Shown here: in pieces, positions 8,392 to 18,735 of the stretch
How positions within the stretch are numbered: position 1 is the stretch's first letter
How the letters are laid out: every line of letters begins with the position of its first letter
Origin: Maribacter sp. MMG018
Lineage (GTDB): Bacteria; Bacteroidota; Bacteroidia; Flavobacteriales; Flavobacteriaceae
Direction: 5' to 3'
Assembly (NCBI RefSeq): GCF_018100785.1
Contig: NZ_JAGJEC010000001.1
Location: 1,550,001 to 1,614,000 of the forward strand
Length of the DNA stretch: 64,000 bases
Position numbers and translations under genes: made by a program
The notes under the pieces: generated by a model
The model's input: the letters and a program-made list of their open reading frames with translations, nothing else
What the model was told of the DNA's origin: nothing
Database searches by the model: none

Positions 8392-10083
8392 TTAATTTGA
8401 TAAAGGAAAACCGCTATCAGGGTTGATGTCCCAAAAAACTTTTTCTGTTACAGAAGTTTTTTGCGTTACGTTACTGTTGTTGTTGGCGTATACCGAAGGG
8501 TATAGGAATGATCTGATGAACGCACCTGGATCTGGCTCCAAGTTCGGTTGAAGATCACTTGGGTATCCTGTTCTTCTATAGAAGTTATAGGCATCTATTC
8601 CGTTACCAAATAGGGATACAAAGAACTCTTTTGCCAATAGATTTAACTTTTCGTCTCCAACAGCGGCATCATATTCGGCCTCAACTTCTGCAAGGTAATC
8701 GGTAACATCATCAGCTGTAGGCTCAAGCGATAAATCTGCACCGCCGTCCAATACTCCAAAAGCCATTGTTTTGTCTATGGATTTTTCGATTCCGTCTAGC
8801 ATATACGTTTTTGCGTCTTCAAGCTCATTGTCAAAGTATGCCATTTCCGCTTTAAGGAAATCTATTGTTTGAGCCAAGAAAATTGGAGTTATACCTGCAC
8901 CACCTGCACCAGAGCCTAAATCAACTCCTGCAAAAGTACTATCGTCGAACTCACCGCCAGCTGGGTATACACCGTACGTTGTTTTTAATTCACCATCTGG
9001 AGGTGTGCCATCATCATCACCATGATCTCTACCCCAATAACCGTTTGGTAAGTAACAGAAGGTAAAATTGCCGGAAACATAATGGGCTGGGGCCGGTTCT
9101 ACACTACAAGAAAGTGTTTGTTGGTTAGGTCCATCCGAGTCAACAGCACCAGGTGTAGTAGGGTTTTGTCTGTAAAAGTAGTAACGTATTCTAGGGTCGC
9201 TATCATTATAGATTGTAATGGCATTGTCTTTTTTAGAGTTATCCATATAATTCATCAACCAATTGGACATATAATCACCAGCACCGGTTGTAGTGTAGTT
9301 GTCGGCGTAATCCGGATGTCTAGCATCTGGGTTAACTACATTGGTTCCCCAAGAAAATTGAAAATCTTCATCTACAGAAGTGATGTAGTTACCTGCGTCT
9401 ATTATGGAATTAAAAGCATCCATGGCACCTGCATCTACCAATCTTGTTTGTGCATAAATTTTCAATTTTATAGAATTGGCTACTTTTATCCAATTGTCCC
9501 AGTCTCCTCCATAATAATAATCATTGTCAGGGTCTGCGGCATTATCATCTGTGGAGAAATTAGCAATCGCATCGTCCAATAAATCCAATGCCGCAGCGTA
9601 TATAGATGCTCCGCTATCGGCCGTTGGGTTTAAGTTGTCTATACCTGAAATGGCTTCCGTGTATGGAACGTCTCCATAAAAATCTACCAAGGTGACTATT
9701 GTAAAGGCTTGCATTACTTGCCCCATACCAATATGACGTTTAAAATTAGCTTCTTCAGCCAATGTATTCATGGCACCGATGTCCGTTAACATAGAAGAGT
9801 ATGCATATCTCCATTCACCATCTTGAGAAGCTGGTGAGTAGGCTTGTTGGTACAAACGTGTGCCCATGTTTTCCAATCTTGTTACTTCGGCACCATTAGA
9901 CCCCATGTCTTCGTTGAATCTTGCGAATTCTTCTTGAACACGATTTAGATAAAAATCAGGAGTAGCTTGATCTGGACTCACCGCATTCGGGTCGGTAATT
10001 AGATCAAGTTCCGTACTCTCACACGAAAGAATAAGCCCCGCGGAGAAAACTGTTAGAACTAAGTTTTTAATAAATATTTTCAT
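8392..10083 (-). CDS. SusD/RagB-like nutrient-binding lipoprotein (SusD_2 type)
   Basis: 563 aa with a lipoprotein signal (FSAGLILSC, Cys21). Typical SusD-like_2 features follow: LDLITDPNAVSPDQATPDFYL near the start, YQQAYSPASQDGEWRYAYSS, the TPR-like helix pairs, and FFVSLFGNGIDAYNFYRRTGYP near the end. Such proteins lie as a lid on the SusC barrel and capture a glycan or peptide. The start is 12 bp after the SusC stop, so they are co-transcribed. The SusD_2 subtype is not tied to one substrate, and no glycoside hydrolase or sulfatase lies nearby to indicate one. Confidence 0.93.
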   Translation of the reverse strand: MKIFIKNLVLTVFSAGLILSCESTELDLITDPNAVSPDQATPDFYLNRVQEEFARFNEDMGSNGAEVTRLENMGTRLYQQAYSPASQDGEWRYAYSSMLTDIGAMNTLAEEANFKRHIGMGQVMQAFTIVTLVDFYGDVPYTEAISGIDNLNPTADSGASIYAAALDLLDDAIANFSTDDNAADPDNDYYYGGDWDNWIKVANSIKLKIYAQTRLVDAGAMDAFNSIIDAGNYITSVDEDFQFSWGTNVVNPDARHPDYADNYTTTGAGDYMSNWLMNYMDNSKKDNAITIYNDSDPRIRYYFYRQNPTTPGAVDSDGPNQQTLSCSVEPAPAHYVSGNFTFCYLPNGYWGRDHGDDDGTPPDGELKTTYGVYPAGGEFDDSTFAGVDLGSGAGGAGITPIFLAQTIDFLKAEMAYFDNELEDAKTYMLDGIEKSIDKTMAFGVLDGGADLSLEPTADDVTDYLAEVEAEYDAAVGDEKLNLLAKEFFVSLFGNGIDAYNFYRRTGYPSDLQPNLEPDPGAFIRSFLYPSVYANNNSNVTQKTSVTEKVFWDINPDSGFPLSN

Positions 10084-10095
10084 TTTCTTTTTTTT

Positions 10096-13000
10096 TTAAA
10101 ATGTTGCTTTTATAGACATACCATATCTTCTTGAACCTGGGCTATTGATAAAGTCAAATCCTAGTGCATTACCTACACCGACCCCTAAGTTTTCTGGGTC
10201 AAAATTGGTACCGTCAGGTATGTTTATTCCTTTAAACCATAGGTTTTGACCAGTTAAGGTAAAACTTAAGGATCCAAATGGTGTTCTTTCCAAAGCTTTG
10301 CTAGGTACTGAATATCCTAACCTAACTTCTCTTAAACGAATGGTACTACCATCGTATACCTGTAATTCGCTTGGGCCAAAAGCCACGTTGCTGAAGTAGT
10401 AGTCAGAGTTGTTGATTTGAATGTCATTTACCGAACCATCAGCTTTAACACCTGGTAAAATGAATGTGGATACACGGTCTTGAGTATCGGTAGTTAAACC
10501 ACGACCTACCAAAGCAGAGATAGTATTTGCGTAAACATCGCCACCATGCCTGTAAGATATATCGAAGTTAAAACTAAAGTTCTTGAACCTGAATCCATTA
10601 CTTACGTTCAATCTCCAATCGGCATTAGGATCACCTATTTCAAATAATCCATTTTCCTCGGCATAACTACCTGTACTGGTAACTACTTTGTTGCCTGCAT
10701 CATCTCTTAAGACTCTAGAGCCCATGATAATACCGAATGGCCTTCCTGCTACGGCAAAGTTGGAAAGGTCAGAGAACAGACCTCCAATGTTAATGTTGTC
10801 CGTATCCTGTCCTAAGTCGATTACTGTAGATTCATCAGCCGTAAAGTTGGCGTTTACATCCCAGTTAAAACCACCTTCGTTTTCACTTCTAAATAAAGAA
10901 ACACCTAAATCAGCTTCTATACCCTTTACCTGAACCTCACCAATATTTGTTACAGTTGAAGTGTAACCGGATGAAGGATCCAATGGTTGCTCTGAAATTA
11001 GATCTGTAGTGGTTTTCTTATAAATGGAAACATCTAAGGACACCCTGTTCTGTATGAATCTTGATTCAACACCAAATTCAAGTTCTTGCAATAGTTCTGG
11101 GCTTAAAGCTGGATTTGCCAATTCGTCATCTACTGTAATAGAAGAGACCAAAGTACCATCTTTAAGGAATTCTCTAGTATCCAAAGTTGCCGTGTTGGCT
11201 ACAGGATACCCGCCAAAGAAACCTGCAGAGGTACCGTAACCAGCTCTTAATTTTAAGAAGTTAAGACCGTTTTGAGACTGCAACCCATCTATAAGTGCCG
11301 TAGGCAATATTGATAAACTGGCAGATGGATAGAATATAGAGTTTTCGATAAAGTTTGAAACCCAGTCATTTCTTGCTGCCAAAGTTAAATACGCAAAGTT
11401 GTCATATCCAAACTCTGTTTGGGCATAGACTCCCATAATGTTCTGAATCTCGTCATATTGAACCGGTGCGGCCGTCGCAAAATTGTAGTGTTTGAACACA
11501 CCGAAAATGGATTGTTGGTCACTGGTAACACCTTGTCTAGAAAATTCTGTTCTTCTAGAGGTTGCACCTAAGTTAACGTTCATGTCCAATTTTTCTGATA
11601 ATTGCCACATACCGTTTAATTGAGCAGTATGGTCCCAAATAGTATTTTTGTTGTCATACGTTTGGTACCTACCTTGTACGTACCCTTCGGCACCACCTTT
11701 GTTCTGACCAATCTCGTTACGTTCTGTATAGAAATCTAAACCTGTTCTCCAGAAAACATTGATGTTGTCGTTTATCTTATAGCTAAACTGTGTGCTACCA
11801 AATACCCTGTTGGTATTTTGATTGGCAAAAGCATTCTCAGCTGTCCATCGTGGGTTTTGAATATCGTTACCACCTCTGTAGTAAACACTACTTCCGTCAA
11901 TCGGGTTTTGGTAAGGAAGTCCCATTAGGTCAACACTTCTTGGGGTAAAAAACAAATGTCCGAATACAGAAGCACCGTCACCAAATGCACCGTTACCCGT
12001 ACTAGCTGCGATAGGAGGTGATTTAACATCACTTTTTGTGAAGTTCATGGTTCCGTTTACGGTGAACTTGTTACTTAATTCAGCTCTACCACCAACACTA
12101 AAAGTGGTTCTTTGTAGTTTGTTTCCAGGAGTAAAACCTTCATCTTTTAAGTTACCGATACTGGCATTATAAGAAAGCTTGCCATCTTCAGAAGCACCGG
12201 AGGCGTTAATAGAGTTATTGGTAACCGTTCCGGTACGGAAAAAGTCTTTTACACCATCATAAGGTTTAAACTCATAAGTGGCACCTTGGTATTCTGGGAA
12301 TGCCGCACTTACTTTAGAGTTTACTGAATATGGGTGTCTAATTAAAATAGTACCTTCTTCATTAGTACCTGCCCAAGTTGCACCAAAGTTATTTGGTTCT
12401 GGTATATTGAAATCAGGTCCCCAGTTACTGAAGAACTCACCATAAGCTTGGTCAAAACCGTTACCATATTGATCTTGGTAATCTGGTAATGTTGAGATTT
12501 CGTTAAAGAAAATAGAAGAAGTAACCGTTATTTCAGATTTCTTTTTGCCCGTGCCTGCAGCACCTGCCTTAGTGGTTATCAAGATAACACCATTTCTACC
12601 AGCGGTACCATATAGGTTGGCCGCGGCCAAACCTTTTAATACGTTTACATTGGCAATGTTGTTAGGGTCTAAGTCCAAAAACCTACTGGAACCTACATTT
12701 CCGTCAATTGCATCACCTTGTGAATTTGTATCTGAACTAAAAGGAACACCATCAACAATAAACAATGGTTGGTTAGAACCCGAAATAGAGGTAAAACCAC
12801 GTATTACGATGTTCGTAGCGGAACCTGACATACCACTTGCGGCATTTATCAGTACCCCAGAGGCCTTACCGTTAAGTACCCTACCTACATCGCCTTCAGC
12901 TTTTTGCTCCAAGTCCTCGGCGTCTACAGAAGAAACCGCATAACCAAGGGACTTTTTCTCCCTTTTAATACCTTGTGCCGTAACTACCACTTCTTCAAGA

Positions 13001-13302
13001 GCTTGTGCATCCTCTGTCATTTGAACATTGATAGTGTTACTGCCACCAACTGTCTGGGTGGTATTCTTCATACCAATATAAGTAAAGAGTAATGTTTGGC
13101 CCTCAGACGCGGTTATGGAATAATTTCCATCAAAATCGGTTTGAGTACCATTCGTAGTTCCTGTTACAATAATGTTAACCCCCGGGAGTGGTAATCCATC
13201 CTGGTCGGTAACAGTACCGGAAACTGTTTTTTCTTGCGCATACGAAATATGCACAATTAACGCTAACAAGAGCGTCAACAATCCATTTAGTTTTGTTCTC
13301 AT
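10096..13302 (-). CDS. SusC/RagA family TonB-dependent outer-membrane transporter
   Basis: 1068 aa. Signal peptide to about residue 22 (ISYA-QEKT); carboxypeptidase-regulatory-like domain from about 25 (VSGTVTDQDGLPLPGVNI); a Ton-box-like EEVVVTAQG near 110; plug domain with GVLINAASGMSGSATNIVIRG and QPLFIVDGVPF; then a 22-strand-type barrel ending in Phe (SIKATF), as outer-membrane barrel proteins do. It imports a large ligand across the outer membrane using TonB energy together with the SusD-like lid encoded next. First gene of a three-gene operon divergent from rpsL. A probable promoter lies at 13330-13361. Confidence 0.96.
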   Translation of the reverse strand: MRTKLNGLLTLLLALIVHISYAQEKTVSGTVTDQDGLPLPGVNIIVTGTTNGTQTDFDGNYSITASEGQTLLFTYIGMKNTTQTVGGSNTINVQMTEDAQALEEVVVTAQGIKREKKSLGYAVSSVDAEDLEQKAEGDVGRVLNGKASGVLINAASGMSGSATNIVIRGFTSISGSNQPLFIVDGVPFSSDTNSQGDAIDGNVGSSRFLDLDPNNIANVNVLKGLAAANLYGTAGRNGVILITTKAGAAGTGKKKSEITVTSSIFFNEISTLPDYQDQYGNGFDQAYGEFFSNWGPDFNIPEPNNFGATWAGTNEEGTILIRHPYSVNSKVSAAFPEYQGATYEFKPYDGVKDFFRTGTVTNNSINASGASEDGKLSYNASIGNLKDEGFTPGNKLQRTTFSVGGRAELSNKFTVNGTMNFTKSDVKSPPIAASTGNGAFGDGASVFGHLFFTPRSVDLMGLPYQNPIDGSSVYYRGGNDIQNPRWTAENAFANQNTNRVFGSTQFSYKINDNINVFWRTGLDFYTERNEIGQNKGGAEGYVQGRYQTYDNKNTIWDHTAQLNGMWQLSEKLDMNVNLGATSRRTEFSRQGVTSDQQSIFGVFKHYNFATAAPVQYDEIQNIMGVYAQTEFGYDNFAYLTLAARNDWVSNFIENSIFYPSASLSILPTALIDGLQSQNGLNFLKLRAGYGTSAGFFGGYPVANTATLDTREFLKDGTLVSSITVDDELANPALSPELLQELEFGVESRFIQNRVSLDVSIYKKTTTDLISEQPLDPSSGYTSTVTNIGEVQVKGIEADLGVSLFRSENEGGFNWDVNANFTADESTVIDLGQDTDNINIGGLFSDLSNFAVAGRPFGIIMGSRVLRDDAGNKVVTSTGSYAEENGLFEIGDPNADWRLNVSNGFRFKNFSFNFDISYRHGGDVYANTISALVGRGLTTDTQDRVSTFILPGVKADGSVNDIQINNSDYYFSNVAFGPSELQVYDGSTIRLREVRLGYSVPSKALERTPFGSLSFTLTGQNLWFKGINIPDGTNFDPENLGVGVGNALGFDFINSPGSRRYGMSIKATF

Positions 13303-13329
13303 TTTTTAATTATTTGAATTAGCTAGCGA

Positions 13330-13361
13330 CAAAAATCAAAATAAAGTGTTAATAATCCAAA
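13330..13361 (-). promoter_or_regulatory. probable promoter of the SusC/SusD operon
   Basis: Read on the minus strand: TTTG, 20 nt, then GATTTTTG, one mismatch from the TAnnTTTG box. It lies about 28-60 bp before the SusC start, which gives a short leader. Confidence 0.45.
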
Positions 13362-13630
13362 GGAATTTTAATAAAACTTTAAGAATTTGTGAAAAAATTC
13401 AAAGTTACAGATTAAACAGTATTGATATTTTTGTTTGTGTAATATAACAAGTTGTATTTTATGAATTTCGCAAAAAACCTATGTTTTACGTTTGTTTCGA
13501 AGTGCTGTTTTTAGAAAATCAGTGAAATTTTTTAAACCTAAAATTTTTGTTAAAACATAGGGTCTTAACAATAATTTTCGGCGCTGAAAATTGTCAGTTA
13601 AAAAAAACTTTTAAAATATTTGCGCTGTGG

Positions 13631-13661
13631 TTTGAATTATTCTGAAATATCACTACATTTG
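13631..13661 (+). promoter_or_regulatory. rpsL (str/S10/spc/alpha) promoter
   Basis: TTTG at 13631-13634, 19 nt, then TACATTTG at 13654-13661: an exact match to the Bacteroidetes -33/-7 housekeeping promoter. The leader to the rpsL ATG would be about 40 nt. Confidence 0.8.
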
Positions 13662-13705
13662 CCGACCCTTAAACAAAGGGTAATTTTTATACATATTTAT
13701 ATAGT

Positions 13706-14080
13706 ATGCCAACAATTTCACAATTAGTACGAACAGGAAGGGCCACAATTACTAAGAAGAGTAAATCGGCTGCTTTGGATTCGTGTCCTCAGAGAAGGGG
13801 TGTATGTACAAGGGTATATACGACAACTCCAAAGAAACCAAACTCGGCAATGAGAAAAGTTGCAAGGGTAAGGTTGACCAATGGAAAAGAGGTGAATGCC
13901 TACATTCCGGGAGAGGGTCACAATTTACAAGAGCACTCGATAGTATTAGTAAGAGGCGGGAGAGTTAAGGATTTGCCAGGAGTTAGATATCATATCGTTC
14001 GTGGGGCATTGGACACAGCAGGTGTGGCCGGTAGAACACAACGTAGGTCTAAGTATGGTGCAAAACGACCTAAGAAGTAA
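13706..14080 (+). CDS. rpsL: 30S ribosomal protein S12
   Basis: 124 aa, normal length. S12 sits at the decoding centre and contacts mRNA and tRNA. The sequence shows the conserved [17 protein letters not shown] and [18 protein letters not shown] segments. The lysines at which streptomycin-resistance changes usually occur (in PKKPNS and GRVKDLP) are the wild-type residues. First gene of the ribosomal cluster, with its own strong promoter. Confidence 0.98.
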   Translation: MPTISQLVRTGRATITKKSKSAALDSCPQRRGVCTRVYTTTPKKPNSAMRKVARVRLTNGKEVNAYIPGEGHNLQEHSIVLVRGGRVKDLPGVRYHIVRGALDTAGVAGRTQRRSKYGAKRPKK

Positions 14081-14102
14081 TAACACTTTTTAAAAAGAAG
14101 TA

Positions 14103-14579
14103 ATGAGAAAAAGACAGGCAAAGAAAAGACCACTTTTACCGGATCCAAGATTTAACGATCAATTGGTTACGAGATTCGTTAATATGATGATGTGGGACGG
14201 TAAAAAATCTGTTGCATTTAGTGTATTTTATGATGCGATAGATATAGTAGAGGCCAAAAAGACAGATGAAGAAAAAACTGCTTTAGAGCTTTGGAAGGAT
14301 GCATTGAGTAATGTAATGCCTCATGTAGAAGTGAGAAGTAGAAGGGTTGGAGGGGCTACTTTCCAGATTCCTATGCAGATTAGGCCGGACAGAAAAATTT
14401 CTACCGCAATGAAGTGGTTGATCAGTTATGCTAGAAAGCGTAATGAGAAAGGAATGTCCCAAAAATTGGCTGCCGAAATCTTAGCGGCTGCCAAAGAGGA
14501 AGGCGCTGCTGTAAAGAAAAGGGTTGATACCCACAAAATGGCAGAAGCAAACAAAGCATTTTCCCACTTTAGATTTTAA
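14103..14579 (+). CDS. rpsG: 30S ribosomal protein S7
   Basis: 158 aa, normal length. S7 nucleates assembly of the 30S head and lies at the E site. Recognisable are [20 protein letters not shown] at the start, the [19 protein letters not shown] block and the C-terminal [15 protein letters not shown]. It is 22 bp after rpsL and 6 bp before fusA, in the str arrangement. Confidence 0.98.
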   Translation: MRKRQAKKRPLLPDPRFNDQLVTRFVNMMMWDGKKSVAFSVFYDAIDIVEAKKTDEEKTALELWKDALSNVMPHVEVRSRRVGGATFQIPMQIRPDRKISTAMKWLISYARKRNEKGMSQKLAAEILAAAKEEGAAVKKRVDTHKMAEANKAFSHFRF

Positions 14580-14585
14580 TCAGAA

Positions 14586-16718
14586 ATGGCAAGAGATTTA
14601 AAATATACAAGAAATATAGGTATTGCGGCTCATATCGATGCTGGTAAAACAACAACGACCGAGCGTATACTTTTTTATACAGGTGTTAGTCATAAAATTG
14701 GAGAGGTTCATGATGGTGCTGCCACTATGGACTGGATGGAGCAAGAGCAAGAGCGTGGTATTACCATTACTTCTGCTGCTACAACTTGTTCTTGGAACTT
14801 TCCAATGGAGAACGGTAAGTCTACGGCAGAGACAAAACCATATCACTTTAACATTATAGATACCCCGGGACACGTTGACTTTACGGTTGAGGTTAACAGG
14901 TCTCTTCGTGTTTTAGATGGTTTGGTCTTTTTGTTCAGTGCTGTTGATGGTGTTGAGCCTCAATCTGAAACTAACTGGAGGTTGGCCGACAATTATAAAG
15001 TGCCACGTATTGGTTTTGTTAACAAAATGGACCGACAAGGGTCTAACTTCTTGAACGTGTGTAAGCAGGTGAAAGAGATGTTGGGTTCAAATGCCGTGCC
15101 TATTGTTTTGCCAATCGGTGAAGAGGCTGATTTTAAAGGTATTGTTGATTTGGCCAAGAATAGGGCCATTGTTTGGCATGATGATAACTTTGGGTCTACT
15201 TTTGATGTGATCGATATTCCTGAAGATATGAAGGCGGAGGTTAAGGAGTATAGAGCTGCCTTGATCGAAGCTGTTGCCGAGTATGATGAAAAATTGATGG
15301 AAAAATTCTTCGAAGATGAAGATTCCATTTCTGAAGAAGAGGTTCATGCGGCATTAAGAGCTGCTGTTATGGATAGGGCTATTATACCAATGGTATGTGG
15401 TTCTTCTTTCAAAAATAAAGGTGTTCAGTTCTTGTTGGACGCTGTATGTAGGTATTTGCCTTCTCCGGTAGATAAAGAAGCTATCATTGGTGTGAATCCT
15501 AATACAGGTGAGGAAGAATCTAGAAAGCCGGATGTTAAAGAGCCTTTTTCGGCTCTTGCCTTTAAAATTGCTACCGATCCTTTTGTAGGTAGGTTGGCTT
15601 TCTTTAGAACATATTCTGGTAGATTGGATGCTGGTTCTTATATATTGAACAACCGTTCGGGTAAAAAAGAACGTATCTCTAGAATTTATCAAATGCACTC
15701 CAATAAGCAAAATGCTATCGATTATATCGAAGCTGGAGATATAGGGGCTGCGGTAGGTTTTAAAGATATTAAGACAGGGGATACCATGTCTGATGAAAAA
15801 CACCCTATTGTTTTGGAAAGTATGGAATTTCCAGATCCGGTAATTGGTATAGCTGTTGAGCCTAAGACCAAAGCTGATGTAGATAAGTTGGGTATGGCCT
15901 TAGGAAAATTAGCTGAAGAGGATCCAACCTTCCAGGTGAAGACAGATGAAGCTTCAGGTCAGACAATTATTTCCGGAATGGGAGAATTGCACTTGGATAT
16001 CATTGTCGATAGGTTAAAAAGAGAATTCAAAGTAGAGGTGACCCAAGGAGAGCCTCAAGTTGAGTATAAGGAAGCATTTACCAAAACAGCTTCGCACAGA
16101 GAGACTTATAAGAAGCAATCTGGTGGTCGTGGTAAATTTGGTGATATCGTATTCGAAATGGGTCCAGCGGACGAAGATTTCGAAGGAACTGGACTTCAGT
16201 TTGTGGATGAGATCAAGGGAGGTCGTATTCCTAAAGAGTTTATCCCTTCTGTAGAAAAAGGTTTCACAATGGCTATGCAAAATGGTCCATTGGCGGGTTA
16301 TGAGATGGATGCGATGAAAGTTGTGTTGAAAGATGGTTCTTTCCACCCTGTGGATTCGGATGCTCTATCGTTCGAACTTGCTGCGAAAATGGGTTACAAA
16401 GCTGCTGGTAAAGCTGCTGGAGCTGTAATAATGGAGCCAATCATGAAAATTGAGGTTATTACACCTGAAGAAAACATGGGTGATATAGTTGGGGATTTGA
16501 ACAGAAGACGTGGTACTATTAGCGATATGAGCGATAGAGCCGGTGCCAAGGTTGTAAAAGGTATGGTTCCTTTATCCGAGATGTTCGGGTATGTAACCTC
16601 TTTAAGAACGCTTTCTTCTGGTAGGGCAACATCAACAATGGAATTTTCACACTATGCCGAAACACCTTCGAATATTTCTGAAGAAGTTATTAAGGCGGCT
16701 AAAGGAATAACAGCATAA
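14586..16718 (+). CDS. fusA: elongation factor G
   Basis: 710 aa, full length for bacterial EF-G, the GTPase that drives translocation. The G-domain motifs are [13 protein letters not shown] (15-27), [17 protein letters not shown] and NKMDRQG. Domains II-V follow, with [11 protein letters not shown] and [15 protein letters not shown] in domain IV and a C-terminal [19 protein letters not shown]. tuf, which follows fusA in many bacteria, is absent; rpsJ starts 9 bp later. Confidence 0.98.
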   Translation: MARDLKYTRNIGIAAHIDAGKTTTTERILFYTGVSHKIGEVHDGAATMDWMEQEQERGITITSAATTCSWNFPMENGKSTAETKPYHFNIIDTPGHVDFTVEVNRSLRVLDGLVFLFSAVDGVEPQSETNWRLADNYKVPRIGFVNKMDRQGSNFLNVCKQVKEMLGSNAVPIVLPIGEEADFKGIVDLAKNRAIVWHDDNFGSTFDVIDIPEDMKAEVKEYRAALIEAVAEYDEKLMEKFFEDEDSISEEEVHAALRAAVMDRAIIPMVCGSSFKNKGVQFLLDAVCRYLPSPVDKEAIIGVNPNTGEEESRKPDVKEPFSALAFKIATDPFVGRLAFFRTYSGRLDAGSYILNNRSGKKERISRIYQMHSNKQNAIDYIEAGDIGAAVGFKDIKTGDTMSDEKHPIVLESMEFPDPVIGIAVEPKTKADVDKLGMALGKLAEEDPTFQVKTDEASGQTIISGMGELHLDIIVDRLKREFKVEVTQGEPQVEYKEAFTKTASHRETYKKQSGGRGKFGDIVFEMGPADEDFEGTGLQFVDEIKGGRIPKEFIPSVEKGFTMAMQNGPLAGYEMDAMKVVLKDGSFHPVDSDALSFELAAKMGYKAAGKAAGAVIMEPIMKIEVITPEENMGDIVGDLNRRRGTISDMSDRAGAKVVKGMVPLSEMFGYVTSLRTLSSGRATSTMEFSHYAETPSNISEEVIKAAKGITA

Positions 16719-16727
16719 TTTAAGGAA

Positions 16728-17033
16728 ATGAGTCAGAAAATTAGAATAAAACTTAAGTCTTACGACCATAATTTGGTAGACAAATCTGCTGAGAAAATCG
16801 TAAAAACGGTAAAGACTACCGGTGCTGTTGTAACGGGACCAATTCCTTTGCCAACGCATAAGAAAATATTTACGGTATTGCGTTCACCGCACGTAAATAA
16901 AAAATCTAGAGAGCAGTTCCAATTAAGTTCTTATAAGAGGTTGTTGGATATTTATAGCTCTTCATCGAAAACTATTGATGCGCTTATGAAGCTAGAGCTT
17001 CCTAGCGGTGTCGAGGTTGAGATCAAGGTTTAA
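16728..17033 (+). CDS. rpsJ: 30S ribosomal protein S10
   Basis: 101 aa. Head protein of the 30S subunit, also a NusB partner in antitermination. Conserved segments are [40 protein letters not shown] and [20 protein letters not shown]. It is tightly linked to fusA but separated from rplC by a 148-bp structured spacer, so it belongs transcriptionally with the str group. Confidence 0.98.
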   Translation: MSQKIRIKLKSYDHNLVDKSAEKIVKTVKTTGAVVTGPIPLPTHKKIFTVLRSPHVNKKSREQFQLSSYKRLLDIYSSSSKTIDALMKLELPSGVEVEIKV

Positions 17034-17181
17034 GTGAAAAGCTGGCCCCAATAGGGTCGGTGTACATGTCCTGAGCTGCGGGCGAGGGAAAAACGGAGAT
17101 AAAATAATTTCAGGGTTGAATTATTTTTGACCCTATTTTTTTGAAAGAATTTTAATAATTAGTAATTAATATAATTTAAGT
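17034..17181 (+). promoter_or_regulatory. candidate structured leader/attenuator before rplC
   Basis: This 148-bp spacer is the only large gap inside the S10 operon. About 32 of the 50 bases at 17041-17090 are G or C, far above the surroundings, with no ORF. AATAGGGTC (17050-17058) is complementary to GACCCTATT (17129-17137), which runs into a seven-T tract (17136-17142). The same ACCCT (17130-17134) can instead pair with the local AGGGT (17112-17116). A third hairpin pairs AAAATAATT (17101-17109) with AATTATTTT (17119-17127). Competing pairings next to a T-run suggest transcription attenuation, perhaps by L4 or another product of the operon; the ligand is a guess. Confidence 0.55.
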
Positions 17182-17799
17182 ATGTCTGGGTTAATAGGAA
17201 AGAAAGTAGGCATGACCAGTATTTTTGACGAGAACGGGAAGAACATTCCTTGTACCGTTATACAAGCTGGGCCATGTGTAGTTACCCAAGTCAGAACCGA
17301 AGAGGTAGACGGGTATAGTGCCCTTCAGCTTGGTTTCGATGACAAGGCAGAAAAACGTGCTAATAAGGCTGAATCTGGCCATTTTAAAAAAGCAGGTGCT
17401 TCTCCCAAGAAAAAGGTCATTGAATTTCGAGATTATGAAGGTGAATACAAATTGGGAGACACTATTGGTGTCGATGTTTTTGTAGAAGGAGAGTTTGTGG
17501 ATGTTGTAGGAACATCAAAAGGTAAAGGATTTCAAGGTGTTGTTAAAAGACATGGTTTTGGAGGTGTAGGGCAGTCTACACACGGTCAGCACAATAGACT
17601 TAGGGCTCCTGGTTCCATTGGTGCGGCATCTTACCCTGCTAGAGTTTTCAAGGGAATGAAAATGGCAGGAAGAATGGGTGGAGAACGTGTTACGGTTCAA
17701 AACCTGAAAGTATTAAAGGTAGTTCCGGAGAAAAATCTTTTGGTAGTAAAGGGTTGTGTACCTGGTCATAAAAACGCTTACATAACTATAGAGAAGTAA
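17182..17799 (+). CDS. rplC: 50S ribosomal protein L3
   Basis: 205 aa. Assembly protein near the peptidyl-transferase centre. It starts with [18 protein letters not shown] and contains the conserved [19 protein letters not shown] and the glutamine-loop region [19 protein letters not shown]. It overlaps rplD by 1 bp (TAATG), which suggests translational coupling. Confidence 0.98.
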   Translation: MSGLIGKKVGMTSIFDENGKNIPCTVIQAGPCVVTQVRTEEVDGYSALQLGFDDKAEKRANKAESGHFKKAGASPKKKVIEFRDYEGEYKLGDTIGVDVFVEGEFVDVVGTSKGKGFQGVVKRHGFGGVGQSTHGQHNRLRAPGSIGAASYPARVFKGMKMAGRMGGERVTVQNLKVLKVVPEKNLLVVKGCVPGHKNAYITIEK

Positions 17800-18431
17800 T
17801 GAAAGTAGCAGTTTTAGATATAAAAGGAAAAGATACGGGTAGAAAGGCAGACCTTTCTGATGACGTATTTGCTATAGAGCCAAATGATCATGCGGTCTAT
17901 TTAGATGTGAAACAATATTTGGCGCATCAAAGACAAGGTACGCACAAATCAAAAGAGCGTGGTGAGATTGCTGGTAGTACCAGAAAGATAAAGAAACAAA
18001 AAGGTACAGGTACCGCGAGAGCGGGTAGTATCAAATCTCCGATCTTTAGAGGTGGAGGTAGAATCTTTGGGCCTAGACCTAAGGATTACACTCAAAAATT
18101 GAACAAGAATTTAAAGCGTTTGGCAAGAAAATCAGCTTTGAGTCTTAAATCAAAAGAGAAGGCTATTTTGGTCGTTGAGGATTTTGATTTTGATGTGCCT
18201 AAAACAAAGGATTTCGTTAATGTGCTTAAGTCGTTGGGCTTAGAAAACAAAAAATCCTTATTTGTGTTGGGTGATTCAAATAAAGGCGTATATTTGTCTT
18301 CGCGTAATTTTAAGGGTTCTGAGGTTATAAATAACTCAGAATTAAGCACTTACAAAATACTTAATGCCTCAAGTGTGGTATTGTTGGAGAGCTCTTTAGA
18401 AGGAATCGAATCAAACTTAAATAACAAGTAG
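17799..18431 (+). CDS. rplD: 50S ribosomal protein L4
   Basis: 210 aa. L4 lines the exit tunnel and represses the S10 operon in enterobacteria. Conserved are [39 protein letters not shown] and [14 protein letters not shown]. Its ATG overlaps the rplC stop. Being just downstream of the structured leader, it is the first candidate for a regulatory ligand there. Confidence 0.98.
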   Translation: MKVAVLDIKGKDTGRKADLSDDVFAIEPNDHAVYLDVKQYLAHQRQGTHKSKERGEIAGSTRKIKKQKGTGTARAGSIKSPIFRGGGRIFGPRPKDYTQKLNKNLKRLARKSALSLKSKEKAILVVEDFDFDVPKTKDFVNVLKSLGLENKKSLFVLGDSNKGVYLSSRNFKGSEVINNSELSTYKILNASSVVLLESSLEGIESNLNNK

Positions 18432-18435
18432 AACC

Positions 18436-18726
18436 ATGAGTGTGTTGATAAAGCCAATTATTACGGAAAAAATGACTGCAGATAGCGAGTTGAACAATCG
18501 TTATGGTTTTGTGGTTGATCCAAGGGCTAACAAGATTCAGATTAAGGAGGCTGTTGAGGCTACTTATGGTGTTTCGGTCAAGAAAGTTCGAACAATGAAT
18601 TATGGGCCTACAAGAAAGTCCAGATATACAAAAACTGGAGTACAGCACGGAAAGACAAATGCTATTAAAAAAGCGATTGTTGATGTTGTTGAAGGTGATA
18701 TAATTGATTTTTACAGTAATCTATAA
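18436..18726 (+). CDS. rplW: 50S ribosomal protein L23
   Basis: 96 aa, normal length. Docking site for trigger factor and SRP at the tunnel exit. It starts MSVLIKPIITEKMT and contains RYGFVVDPRANKIQIKEAVE and KKVRTMNYGPTRKSRYTKTG. It is 4 bp after rplD and 9 bp before rplB. Confidence 0.98.
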   Translation: MSVLIKPIITEKMTADSELNNRYGFVVDPRANKIQIKEAVEATYGVSVKKVRTMNYGPTRKSRYTKTGVQHGKTNAIKKAIVDVVEGDIIDFYSNL

Positions 18727-18735
18727 AGACAAGAA

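Larger units (their letters stand above)
13303..13705. other. 403-bp divergent regulatory region between susC-like gene and rpsL
   Basis: No ORF worth calling. It is AT-rich and carries the rpsL promoter at 13631-13661 (plus) and a probable susC-like promoter at 13330-13361 (minus). A hairpin lies between them: AATTTTC at 13573-13579 pairs with GAAAATT at 13586-13592 around the loop GGCGCT. The middle (about 13380-13560) shows nothing I can identify. Confidence 0.6.

Noticed and set aside
9158-9167. Possible third ECF site: GTAGGGTTTT
   Set aside because: It is inside the SusD-like coding region and has no GATTGTT at the 9-nt spacing.
9082-9582. 166-codon open frame opposite the SusD-like gene
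   Set aside because: Antisense shadow rich in Ile/Cys/Val with no domain.
12545-12943. 132-codon open frame opposite the SusC-like gene
   Set aside because: Lies fully antisense to a clear coding region; the Pro/Ala pattern reflects the complementary strand.
13568-13594. Hairpin upstream of rpsL read as a terminator
   Set aside because: The stem is weak with a bulge, and the A-run lies on the wrong side for the SusC direction; there is no gene upstream for it to end.
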